Below, in pieces: positions 1 to 6,520 of a stretch of 16,276 nucleotides of DNA. Position numbers and translations under genes: made by a program. The DNA is taken from assembly GCA_023402175.1 (NCBI GenBank), contig JAEXCN010000128.1, positions 1-16,276 of the forward strand, read 5' to 3'. Origin of the DNA: Pseudomonadota bacterium. GTDB lineage: Bacteria > Myxococcota_A > Polyangia > Polyangiales > Polyangiaceae. The notes beneath the pieces are model-generated. The model saw only the letters and a program-made list of their open reading frames with translations, searched no databases and was not told the origin of the DNA. Each line of letters opens with the position of its first letter. Position 1 is the first letter of the stretch.

Positions 1-779
1 GTCGTGCACAGGTCCGTGTCGAAGGCGCCTTTCAAGAACTTGCCGTCGCTGGTCGTCATTTCGAACGTGCCGGCGACGTGCGTCTCCGTCAACGTCGTGA
101 TGACGAGCTCGTTCTTCGTCGCCGCCAGAGGATCGACCGGCAGGCTCGTGGTCGTGCGATCGCACGTGTTCGGCGCGATCGCACCGAGCTCGATGACCGC
201 GTCGTCCGGGCCGGTGCCGAACTTGTAGGTGCCCGGCCTCAGGGCAGCGTCGGCGGCCGAGTGGGCGCGGTGCTCGATGACGATCGACACGAACTTCGTG
301 TTCCCCCGCAGGGTGTCCGTCGCCTCGTCGGCACAGCGGCCGACGTAGTCGACGAGATGGATCTCGAGCTTCGACGCGAAGACGGTGAGCGCCCTCGTCA
401 CCGGGTACGCGGGTTCATATCGCGCCATGACGTCCGCGACGTCGATCGCGAAGTCTCCCGCGTTGGACTCGTACGAGCCTGCATCTGGAGCGTCTGGCAG
501 CCCGACCGAGGCATCCGACGCGCCATCGTCGGCCGAGATCGGGGGCATCGAGGCGTCGTTCGCCGACAGCACGGTGTCGAGAGGGTCCTTGCCGTCGTGC
601 ACGTCCGCGCTCGGCGCTGCGCTGCACGCGAACGTCGCGGCGCTGATGAAGACGGCTGCAGCGAGCCACCCCTTCGTCGAGGCGAACGCGCACCGGGCTC
701 GAGCGAGCGCGCCGAGTCTGCGCGTGCCGTTCGTCGCGGCCTTCGCTCCACGGCGAGCATCCATCGGATACCTGGTCAT
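1..779 (-). CDS. Putative secreted lipoprotein, C-terminus beyond the left edge
   Basis: An uninterrupted minus-strand frame runs from ATG at 779 to the left edge, giving about 259 residues and no stop in the window. I prefer 779 over the in-frame ATG at 764 because GGGGAGG lies 11 nt upstream of 779. The N-terminus is rich in Arg/Lys, followed by a hydrophobic stretch (residues 38-51) ending at Cys52 (TFAC), an acceptable but weak lipobox. An Asp/Ala/Ser/Pro-rich linker (about 55-105) precedes a domain with GTYKFGTG, VAGTFEMT, GKFLKGAFDTDLC and several cysteines. This resembles small uncharacterised myxobacterial lipoproteins that end in repeated G-T/A-F-D/E strands; that comparison is from memory. 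The product is probably anchored in the outer or inner membrane. No function is recognised. The gene is divergent from the LuxR-type regulator, and a tandem repeat array starts 34 bp upstream of its start codon. Confidence 0.75.
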   Translation of the reverse strand, partial: MTRYPMDARRGAKAATNGTRRLGALARARCAFASTKGWLAAAVFISAATFACSAAPSADVHDGKDPLDTVLSANDASMPPISADDGASDASVGLPDAPDAGSYESNAGDFAIDVADVMARYEPAYPVTRALTVFASKLEIHLVDYVGRCADEATDTLRGNTKFVSIVIEHRAHSAADAALRPGTYKFGTGPDDAVIELGAIAPNTCDRTTTSLPVDPLAATKNELVITTLTETHVAGTFEMTTSDGKFLKGAFDTDLCT

Positions 780-790
780 CGTCACTCGAA

Positions 791-797
791 CCTCCCC
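791..797 (-). promoter_or_regulatory. Shine-Dalgarno for the left-edge lipoprotein
   Basis: GGGGAGG on the minus strand lies 11 nt before ATG 779. It decides the start in favour of 779 over the in-frame ATG at 764, which has only a weak CCAGG upstream. Confidence 0.5.
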
Positions 798-812
798 GTG
801 CTCATCGCTCTC

Positions 813-906
813 GCGCAAACGTGCGAAGCGCGAACGCGTGAACGCGCAAACGTGCGAAGCGCGAACGCGTGAACGCATGAACGCGCTCTCGCGCGAACGC
901 GTGCAC
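813..906. repeat. Tandem array of six 15/16-bp units
   Basis: Six head-to-tail units start at 813, 828, 844, 859, 875 and 891, so the spacing alternates between 15 and 16 bp. The consensus is close to GCGCGAACGCGTGAAC. Units at 828, 859 and 891 share the exact 13-mer GCGCGAACGCGTG, with an ACGCGT palindrome inside. Units at 813 and 844 are the variant GCGCAAACGTGCG. The unit at 875 (GCATGAACGCGCT) is the most diverged. Units 1-2 and 3-4 form a perfect 31-bp duplication (812-842 and 843-873). The array lies in the upstream region of the minus-strand lipoprotein. A cluster of protein-binding sites or a slippage-prone minisatellite are both possible. There are no CRISPR-sized spacers. Confidence 0.85.
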
Positions 907-1143
907 GAGGTTGCCTGCTACCAGCAGGGTCCAGGTCGAGCCATGGTCATTTGTTCGTCGGACGCCGCGTTGGTGCGCTTTGACCGAGAGAGCGCTGGAC
1001 CAGGGGAGTCGCCGCATGCGATCGGCGCGAGCCGCCGAAATCGACGCATCTCCGCGCGAGCCCATCGAGGGCGCGCATCATCTAAGGGGTTCCCACGATG
1101 CACTTCGTGCGGTGGTGACGCATAAGCCGAAGAACGCGGAGAG

Positions 1144-1178
1144 GTCGCGAGCGACACGCCCCGGACCACCGCGTGGTC
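1144..1178. promoter_or_regulatory. Pair of perfect inverted repeats upstream of the LuxR-type gene
   Basis: GTCGC-GA-GCGAC (1144-1155) and GACCAC-CGC-GTGGTC (1164-1178) are both perfect and lie about 60-95 bp upstream of ATG 1240. The position suits an operator, possibly autoregulatory. Short palindromes arise by chance in GC-rich DNA, so this is tentative. Confidence 0.3.
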
Positions 1179-1239
1179 GTTCTCGGATGTCGAAGGTGGA
1201 ACAAGACTCGTCTACGCTGCGCATGGAAGGCAGGGGGAA

Positions 1240-2517
1240 ATGAGCAGCGTTCTTCGACGCGGCGGCGACTGGGCAGGCGTCGTCGAGGCGGCGCAGCAGG
1301 AAGCGCATGACGACGAGGCCTGGGCACGGCAGGTCGCCGGCGCGGCGAAGGGGTTGTTCGCGACCCGATTCGAGCCATCCATCGCGGTGGCCGAGCACTC
1401 GCCGAGCTGCGACTCGGCCAGGTACACCATGCTCGCGACACCGTACCTCCAGCTCGCTGCGCTGCGGGACGCCGGGCTCTCGCTGGTCGGCATCTCCGGC
1501 TTCCGTGCGTTTTTCTACCCACCGACGACGGCCGCCACGCACCTCGAGATCTCGCGAACGGCCTCTCCCGAGGTGGCCGCCGGCGCAGCCGATATGCGGC
1601 ATCGAGCCAACTTTTGCGACGCCGTCGGCCTCTTTGCGTATCCGGAGCCGGGCGTCGTCCTCTCTCTCTTCGTGGGCTACGAGCACGAGCTCCGCCTGAG
1701 TCGCCACGACAGGGGGCTCCTCGCTCGCATCGCCTTGCACCTCGAGACGAGCTATCGCCTTCGCCGCCGTCCGGAGGTGCTCAAGGCCGTGCTCGACGTC
1801 GACGGTCGCGTGCTCGAGCGCAGCGACGACGCGCCTCCTGACCACGTCCTGGCCGCTCACGTCGCGCGCGCCTCCCTCGCACGCAGCCAGCGTGAAAGCG
1901 CGGAGGCGTTCGCCCTCTGGCCGGCTCTCGTCTCCGGGAGCCTCAGCCTCGTCGAGCGGGGCTCGGGGAAGAAGCGACGGTACCTCCTCGTCGAGAACGC
2001 GCCCTCGCTCCAGCCATTTCGCGCGCTGTCGCCGGCCGAAGTAGAGGTCGTGTCTCAGGCCGCACGCGGCCACTCGACGAAGCTCATCGCCTACGCGCTC
2101 GGCGTGTCGTCGTCCGTCGTCTCGACGCGCCTCGCCAGCGCGGCGGCCAAGGTCGGCGCGTCGTCGCGCATGGAGCTCGTTCGGCTTGCGGCGATGCTGA
2201 CGCGCGACCCGCGTGCGCGCTTCGCAGACATCGCCCTCACCGACGCCGAACGCGACGTCCTCGAGCTGCTCCGGCACGGCCTCTCGAACGAGGAGATCGC
2301 CACGATGCGGTCGCGCTCGGCGCGCACGATCGCCAACCAGGTCGCGTCGCTGCTCCGGAAGACGAACAGCGCGTCGCGACGTGAGCTCCTCGTGCGACCT
2401 CCGGAGCGGAGCCCCACGTCGGGAGATCGGCCGTCTTCAGACCTGCACGACGATGGTCGCGAGCTGCGAGACGACGCCTCTGCGACGGGCGAGGAGCTCT
2501 CGACTCGCTCGGCGTGA
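1240..2517 (+). CDS. LuxR-family transcriptional regulator with two tandem HTH domains
   Basis: This 425-residue cytoplasmic DNA-binding regulator begins at ATG 1240, preceded by the purine-rich run GGAAGGCAGGGGG. Residues about 60-175 (GLFAYPEPGVVLSLFVGYE, then HDRGLLARIALHLETSYRLRRR) look like the GAF/PAS-like sensory region of myxobacterial LuxR proteins. Two LuxR-type HTH modules follow. HTH1 is about 262-318 (LSPAEVEVV, GHSTKLIAYALGVSSSVVS, SSRMELV). HTH2 is about 332-385 (LTDAERDVLELL, GLSNEEIA, RTIANQVASLLRK, SRRELLV). Most LuxR proteins have one HTH. A poorly conserved acidic/Ser-rich tail (386-425) ends the protein. There is no phospho-receiver domain, so a ligand-sensing or stand-alone regulator is inferred. 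It may control the divergent lipoprotein or the downstream plus-strand genes. The ligand is unknown. Confidence 0.85.
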   Translation: MSSVLRRGGDWAGVVEAAQQEAHDDEAWARQVAGAAKGLFATRFEPSIAVAEHSPSCDSARYTMLATPYLQLAALRDAGLSLVGISGFRAFFYPPTTAATHLEISRTASPEVAAGAADMRHRANFCDAVGLFAYPEPGVVLSLFVGYEHELRLSRHDRGLLARIALHLETSYRLRRRPEVLKAVLDVDGRVLERSDDAPPDHVLAAHVARASLARSQRESAEAFALWPALVSGSLSLVERGSGKKRRYLLVENAPSLQPFRALSPAEVEVVSQAARGHSTKLIAYALGVSSSVVSTRLASAAAKVGASSRMELVRLAAMLTRDPRARFADIALTDAERDVLELLRHGLSNEEIATMRSRSARTIANQVASLLRKTNSASRRELLVRPPERSPTSGDRPSSDLHDDGRELRDDASATGEELSTRSA

Positions 2518-2628
2518 AGCGTCGGTCGTCCTGCAGCGGATCGAAGCGCCCGACCTCGCCAACAACAAATGACCATGGCGACGCCTCGCGCCTGCCGTTA
2601 GACCCCAAGAACGAAGCGAGGGGGGGTG

Positions 2629-4029
2629 ATGTTTCGACACGTCATGGGGTGCACGTTCGATGGGAAGGACGGGCCCGAGGTCCATTGGCTCGGGTCACGA
2701 GGCCTACCGGCGCGTCTCGTCGCCTGCATGCTGGTCACCGCAGGAATGGGGGCGTGTGGCAACGGCTCGGACGCCCCGCCGGCTACCTCGGCGCCGGCGC
2801 CGGTGGAGGAGGCGGAGACCGAGACCGGCGAGTCGTTCACGCTGCTCGCCCTCGTCCGCCAAGAGTCACCGACCGACGTGGTACCGCTCGCGGACGGGAC
2901 GCTCGTCTTCGACAAACCCGGCGGCGAGCGCGTCGAGCTCGCGATCGGCCCCGACGGGCTCGTCACCGTCACCGGCGTCGATTGGTCGAAGGGCAAAGCG
3001 GCCATGTCGATCTTCGGGCCGGCCACGCAGGTCATGAGCCTCGTCGAGTTCGACAAGTCCGTCGTCACGCAGCTCGAGGCGACCGAGACCACGGCGCCGG
3101 GCACCCGGCGGGATCTGACGTGGCACGCGCTCCCGTCCTTTGGCACGGCGCCGAAGCTCCAGGGCAAGATCTCGAACGCTCAGGGGCCGTACGTTTACGT
3201 GACCGCAACGACGTGCACGGATGTCTTCGGAGGGCCCGCGACCTCCTACGAGCTGCCGCTCGCGCCCAACAAGCCAGGCACGATGTTCGTGCTCGACTAC
3301 GCCCTCCCGGACGAGCAGAGCGTGGGGCCGCGGGGCGCCGAATACGTCTTCAAGCGTTGGCTCCGCTTCGATCAGCCCGCGATCGCGGCGGACACGACGC
3401 GCGATCTCGACCTCGATACCGGGACCGTGCTCACGCCGCTCACGCTGAAGACGAAGATCGTCATCCCGGGCGGCGCGGACGGGCCGCTCGGCGGATCGTC
3501 GACGGCCCGCGTCGAGGTCTCGAGCCCATCGCTCAACCGAGGCCCCACACTGGGGATGCAGTCGAAGATCGACGTCGCTGCGGACGGCGCTTCGTTCGAC
3601 GTCGATCTCGAGTACGTGAAGGTCGAGGACGCCAAGCCGCAAACCACGTTCGCGATCATGCTCCAGGATGGCTCGGTCTCCGAGCTCTTCCAATACGACT
3701 GGCCGACCGACGGATTCGTCGCGGACGGATTGCCTACCCCGCCCGTGGTGGTCGAGACGACGCGCTCGCTGACCGAGCCATTCGCCATCGAAGGCGTCTC
3801 CGACAGCGCGGCGGTGGTCATCGCCTTCTCCCAAGCGTCGGGGAAGAAGGACTGGTATGTCGAGGTCCCGAAGGGGGTGACGAGTGTTCGCCTCCCTCCC
3901 ATCGCAGGCGCTCTCCGGGCAGCGATCGGCAAGCCGGCGTCGGGCGTCGTCGTTTCGCGCGACGACCTCGATCCGACCACGAACCGTTTTCGGCGCGTGA
4001 GCATCAGCCGAAGGTTCAAGACGAAGTGA
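2629..4029 (+). CDS. Hypothetical lipoprotein coupled to the S33 hydrolase gene
   Basis: I favour ATG 2629 (466 residues) over GTG 2626 because GAGG within a long G-run at 2618-2626 sits 7 nt upstream. A hydrophobic segment (LVACMLVTAGMGAC, about residues 30-43) ends in a lipobox with Cys43 and is followed by a Pro/Ala/Glu linker (about 45-66). The N-terminal extension before the hydrophobic core is long for a signal peptide, so a later start such as the ATG at 2644 is possible. The rest is beta-rich with many V/T/D alternations, one cysteine (in ATTCTDVFGG), and no catalytic motif I recognise. The stop overlaps the GTG start of the next gene by 4 nt (4026-4029), so the two products are probably made in stoichiometry and may act together in the envelope. 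Function unknown. Confidence 0.75.
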   Translation: MFRHVMGCTFDGKDGPEVHWLGSRGLPARLVACMLVTAGMGACGNGSDAPPATSAPAPVEEAETETGESFTLLALVRQESPTDVVPLADGTLVFDKPGGERVELAIGPDGLVTVTGVDWSKGKAAMSIFGPATQVMSLVEFDKSVVTQLEATETTAPGTRRDLTWHALPSFGTAPKLQGKISNAQGPYVYVTATTCTDVFGGPATSYELPLAPNKPGTMFVLDYALPDEQSVGPRGAEYVFKRWLRFDQPAIAADTTRDLDLDTGTVLTPLTLKTKIVIPGGADGPLGGSSTARVEVSSPSLNRGPTLGMQSKIDVAADGASFDVDLEYVKVEDAKPQTTFAIMLQDGSVSELFQYDWPTDGFVADGLPTPPVVVETTRSLTEPFAIEGVSDSAAVVIAFSQASGKKDWYVEVPKGVTSVRLPPIAGALRAAIGKPASGVVVSRDDLDPTTNRFRRVSISRRFKTK

Positions 4030-5708
4030 CGTACCTTCGATTGCTCGGCGCGGTCGTCTTCGCGGCGTCCTGCGCGTCAGGGTTCGTCACGGCGTGCACC
4101 CAAGCCGATCCCGCCGTGTCCGCGCCGTCCGTCGACGCAGGATCCGAAGCGGCGGAGACGGCCGTCGAGACGATCGACGATGCGTCCGCTGCGTCGATCG
4201 CCTTCTCGCTCTGTCCCGGCGCATACACGGGCGCCTGCGCGTCGATCCCGATGCCGCTCGATTGGTCGGCGCCGGAGGGAGCGAAGATCGGCATCCTCAT
4301 CGACAAGATCGCGTCGACCGCGAAGCCGAAGCGCCAGCTCTGGCTCCTCCAAGGCGGGCCCGGTGCAAGCGCGGCGTCGCTCGGCGCGCTCGGGGTCGCG
4401 ATCGCCGACCAGGTCGAGGACACCGAGGTGCTCACGATCGAGCATCGCGGCGTCGGGAGCTCGAACCGCCTCGCGTGCGCCGACTTCGAGGCCGCGCATC
4501 CGAGCGTCGGCGACGCCGGCGCTACCGACAAGGCTCCGTGCTTCGACGAGGTCAAGTCGAAGCACGGAGACGACCTGCGCTTCTACACCGCGACGAACGC
4601 AGCGCGCGATCTCGCGCACGCGATCGAGCTCCTCCGCCGGCCCGGCGTCCCCGTCTTCGTGCTCGGGGCTTCGTACGGGACGTACTGGGCGCAGCGGTTC
4701 CTCCAGGTCGCGCCGAACGCTGCGGCAGGCGTCGTGCTCGACTCGATCGTTCCGGCCCAGGGCCAGAGCCTCTCGCTGTTCGACACCCAAGGGGACAAGG
4801 TCGCGATCAAGCTGGCCGAGCACTGCAAGGCGAATGCGTCGTGCACCGGAGCGCTCGGTCCTGATCCATGGGCGCGCCTCCAGGCGGCGAATCAGAAGCT
4901 CTCCGCCGGCCACTGTCCCGAATCGGGGCTCACGCCCGACGAGCGCGTTCGTTTCACGCAGTTCCTACAGATGCGACCCTTCATGGGCTACGCGTTCGCG
5001 CTCTGGCATCGCTTCGACCGGTGCACCGCCGAGGACGCGGCAGCCATTCGGACGTTCCTCTCGAAGAATCCGTTGCGCGATCCGAACGAGCGTCTCGGCT
5101 CCGACGCCGTCTACGCCAACATCGGGTTCTCGGAGCTGTGGGAGTCGCCGCCGCCGAGCGACGAGGTGATGACGGAGCGCTTCGATTCAGCCGTCTTCCC
5201 GGCCGGGGTAAGGGGCCTCCAGCCCATCTATCCAGCCTGGCCGCGTTACGCCGCGGACGAGCACGTCGGAACGTACCCGAGCACGTCTCTGCCCATGTTG
5301 ATGCTCGCGGGCGGGCTCGACGCGCAGACGCCGCTCGAGTCGCAGGAGCTCGTCAAGGCGCACTACACGGCGCCGAACCAGACGTTCGTGACGTTGCCGC
5401 TCGCGAGCCACATCGTCCTCGGGCAATCGCCGTTCCTCGACGGCGCCCCGGGCGGCGCGCCGCGCGACTGCGGATTCGAGCTGCTGAATGCCTTCCTCTC
5501 GAACCCGACCGCCCCGCTCGACGTGGGGTGCGCGACGAAGCTCGCGCCGATCGAGTTCTCGCGACCGAGCGACGAGACCGCGTTCGTGATGGGGACGACC
5601 GATCTCTGGCTCGGCGTTCCCGTCGTGCAGACGTCCCCGCCTGCCGGGTTCCCGAGCATCGGACCGGGCGGATTCCCGCTGCCCTTTGTGGGGACCAACA
5701 TGCGCTGA
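4026..5708 (+). CDS. Alpha/beta-hydrolase lipoprotein, peptidase S33 (tripeptidyl/proline aminopeptidase-like)
   Basis: This 560-residue protein starts at GTG 4026 within a GTGA overlap with the upstream stop. The frame is open well upstream, but that extension is Arg-rich non-coding-like sequence lying over the preceding lipoprotein gene. The signal peptide ends at the lipobox VTAC (Cys24) and is followed by an Ala/Asp/Glu linker (25-56). The S33 features are in order: oxyanion-loop motif LQGGPGAS (108-115), EHRGVGSS (139-146), nucleophile elbow GASYG with Ser216, probable Asp432 in AGGLDAQTP, and His462 in LASHIVLG. A cysteine-containing lid lies between. The length suits secreted S33 exopeptidases (about 450-560). 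Peptide or amino-acid ester hydrolysis at the cell surface is the likely role, but substrate specificity cannot be read from the sequence. Confidence 0.85.
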   Translation: MTYLRLLGAVVFAASCASGFVTACTQADPAVSAPSVDAGSEAAETAVETIDDASAASIAFSLCPGAYTGACASIPMPLDWSAPEGAKIGILIDKIASTAKPKRQLWLLQGGPGASAASLGALGVAIADQVEDTEVLTIEHRGVGSSNRLACADFEAAHPSVGDAGATDKAPCFDEVKSKHGDDLRFYTATNAARDLAHAIELLRRPGVPVFVLGASYGTYWAQRFLQVAPNAAAGVVLDSIVPAQGQSLSLFDTQGDKVAIKLAEHCKANASCTGALGPDPWARLQAANQKLSAGHCPESGLTPDERVRFTQFLQMRPFMGYAFALWHRFDRCTAEDAAAIRTFLSKNPLRDPNERLGSDAVYANIGFSELWESPPPSDEVMTERFDSAVFPAGVRGLQPIYPAWPRYAADEHVGTYPSTSLPMLMLAGGLDAQTPLESQELVKAHYTAPNQTFVTLPLASHIVLGQSPFLDGAPGGAPRDCGFELLNAFLSNPTAPLDVGCATKLAPIEFSRPSDETAFVMGTTDLWLGVPVVQTSPPAGFPSIGPGGFPLPFVGTNMR

Positions 5709-5729
5709 TCGTCCATGGACGTCCGCGTC

Positions 5730-5734
5730 GGAGG
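5730..5734 (+). promoter_or_regulatory. Shine-Dalgarno before the half-length P450
   Basis: GGAGG ends 6 nt before ATG 5741, near-ideal spacing. It supports translation of the truncated P450 from this ATG rather than as the tail of a larger product. Confidence 0.6.
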
Positions 5735-5740
5735 CCTCAC

Positions 5741-6391
5741 ATGTGCCAAGCCGAGTCGACCGACGGACTCGACGACGAAGCAATGGTCCGCGTCTTCCTC
5801 ACGATCATGTTCGGCGCGTTCGACACGACGTCGGGAGCGGTAACGAGCATGGCGTACCTGCTCGCGAAGCACCCCGAGTGGCAAGCGCGCATTCGCGAGG
5901 AGGTGCGCGCGATCCCGGCCGAGAGCCTCGATGTCCCGGCGATGAAGAACCTGCGTCAGCTCGAGTGGGCCTGGAAGGAGACGCTTCGGATGATGCCCGT
6001 CTCGGGGCTCGTTCCGCGACGGGCTCTCAGGGACGTCGACGTCGGCAAGTACCGCGTGCCCGCGGGGACGCTCGTGGCACCGATGGTCGCGGCGATCGGC
6101 CGCCACCCGAAGTGGTGGAAGGAGCCGGACAAGTTCGATCCCGAACGGTTCTCGCCCGAGCGCGGCGAAGACAAGCAGCATCCGGCGATCTTCGTTCCCT
6201 TCGGCGCCGGAGCCCACGCGTGCGTGGGGATGCAGCTCGCGAACATGGAAGTGAAGCTGTTCTGGCACACGCTCCTCTCGCGCTGCAGCTTCGTGCTCGA
6301 GGAGGACTACGAGGCGAACCACATCTACACGCCGCTCGGCTCCGTCTCGGGCAAGGTCTCGCTGAAGCTCGAGATGCAAGATCGAGGGTGA
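5741..6391 (+). CDS. Cytochrome P450, C-terminal half only (truncated)
   Basis: The 216-residue product carries the whole heme-binding half of a P450. It has the I-helix oxygen-activation region FGAFDTTSG (24-32, with D28-T29-T30), the K-helix ETLR motif (E80, R83), the PERF-type FDPERF (132-137), and the heme-ligand loop FGAGAHACVG (154-163) with axial Cys161. P450s normally run about 400-460 residues. Everything before the I-helix (roughly 220 residues: substrate-recognition B-C region, F-G helices) is missing. The region upstream is the hydrolase gene, whose stop lies only 32 bp before this ATG. The frame is intact and a good Shine-Dalgarno is present, so it is still being translated or truncated recently. 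A folded, substrate-competent monooxygenase is unlikely from this piece alone. I cannot tell a pseudogene remnant from a retained half protein. The heme loop and ETLR context resemble CYP51/CYP120-like bacterial P450s, with low certainty. Confidence 0.8.
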   Translation: MCQAESTDGLDDEAMVRVFLTIMFGAFDTTSGAVTSMAYLLAKHPEWQARIREEVRAIPAESLDVPAMKNLRQLEWAWKETLRMMPVSGLVPRRALRDVDVGKYRVPAGTLVAPMVAAIGRHPKWWKEPDKFDPERFSPERGEDKQHPAIFVPFGAGAHACVGMQLANMEVKLFWHTLLSRCSFVLEEDYEANHIYTPLGSVSGKVSLKLEMQDRG

Positions 6392-6520
6392 CCACCACGG
6401 TGGGTCCTCCGATGAGGGCGTCATTCGATGTCCTCGAGCTGGCCGTCCAAAGCTTTCGCATCGGTGGTGCGCAGGTAATTTCGCTCGCGGACGGGAACCT
6501 TTGAGCGCGACCATCGTGGA

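Larger units (their letters stand above)
780..1239. other. Divergent intergenic region (460 bp)
   Basis: No convincing gene is seen between the left-edge lipoprotein (minus strand) and the LuxR-type gene (plus strand). Frames crossing the region translate to Arg/Ala-rich sequence typical of antisense or non-coding GC-rich DNA. It holds the six-unit repeat (813-906), a short inverted repeat CCTGCT-ACC-AGCAGG (914-928) and two further perfect inverted repeats near 1144-1178. Promoters for both genes must lie here, but I cannot assign convincing -35/-10 boxes. Confidence 0.6.

Noticed and set aside
398..760. Arg/Ser-rich minus-strand frame of 120 codons at the left end
   Set aside because: It lies in a different frame from the continuous lipoprotein frame beginning at 779, which has a signal peptide, linker and ordered domain.
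813..906. Possible CRISPR array
   Set aside because: Units are 15-16 bp, directly abutting and without unique spacers, and no cas genes are nearby.
2514..4025. Open frame continuous with the S33 hydrolase, which would give a protein of about 1060 residues
   Set aside because: The upstream part is Arg/Gly/His-rich low-complexity sequence overlapping the lipoprotein gene in another frame. The lipid-signal start at GTG 4026, with its 4-nt overlap, explains the gene fully.
6412..6504. Short plus-strand frame (30 codons) between the P450 and S41 genes
   Set aside because: No Shine-Dalgarno, and weaker third-position G/C preference than the neighbours. Not enough to call a gene.
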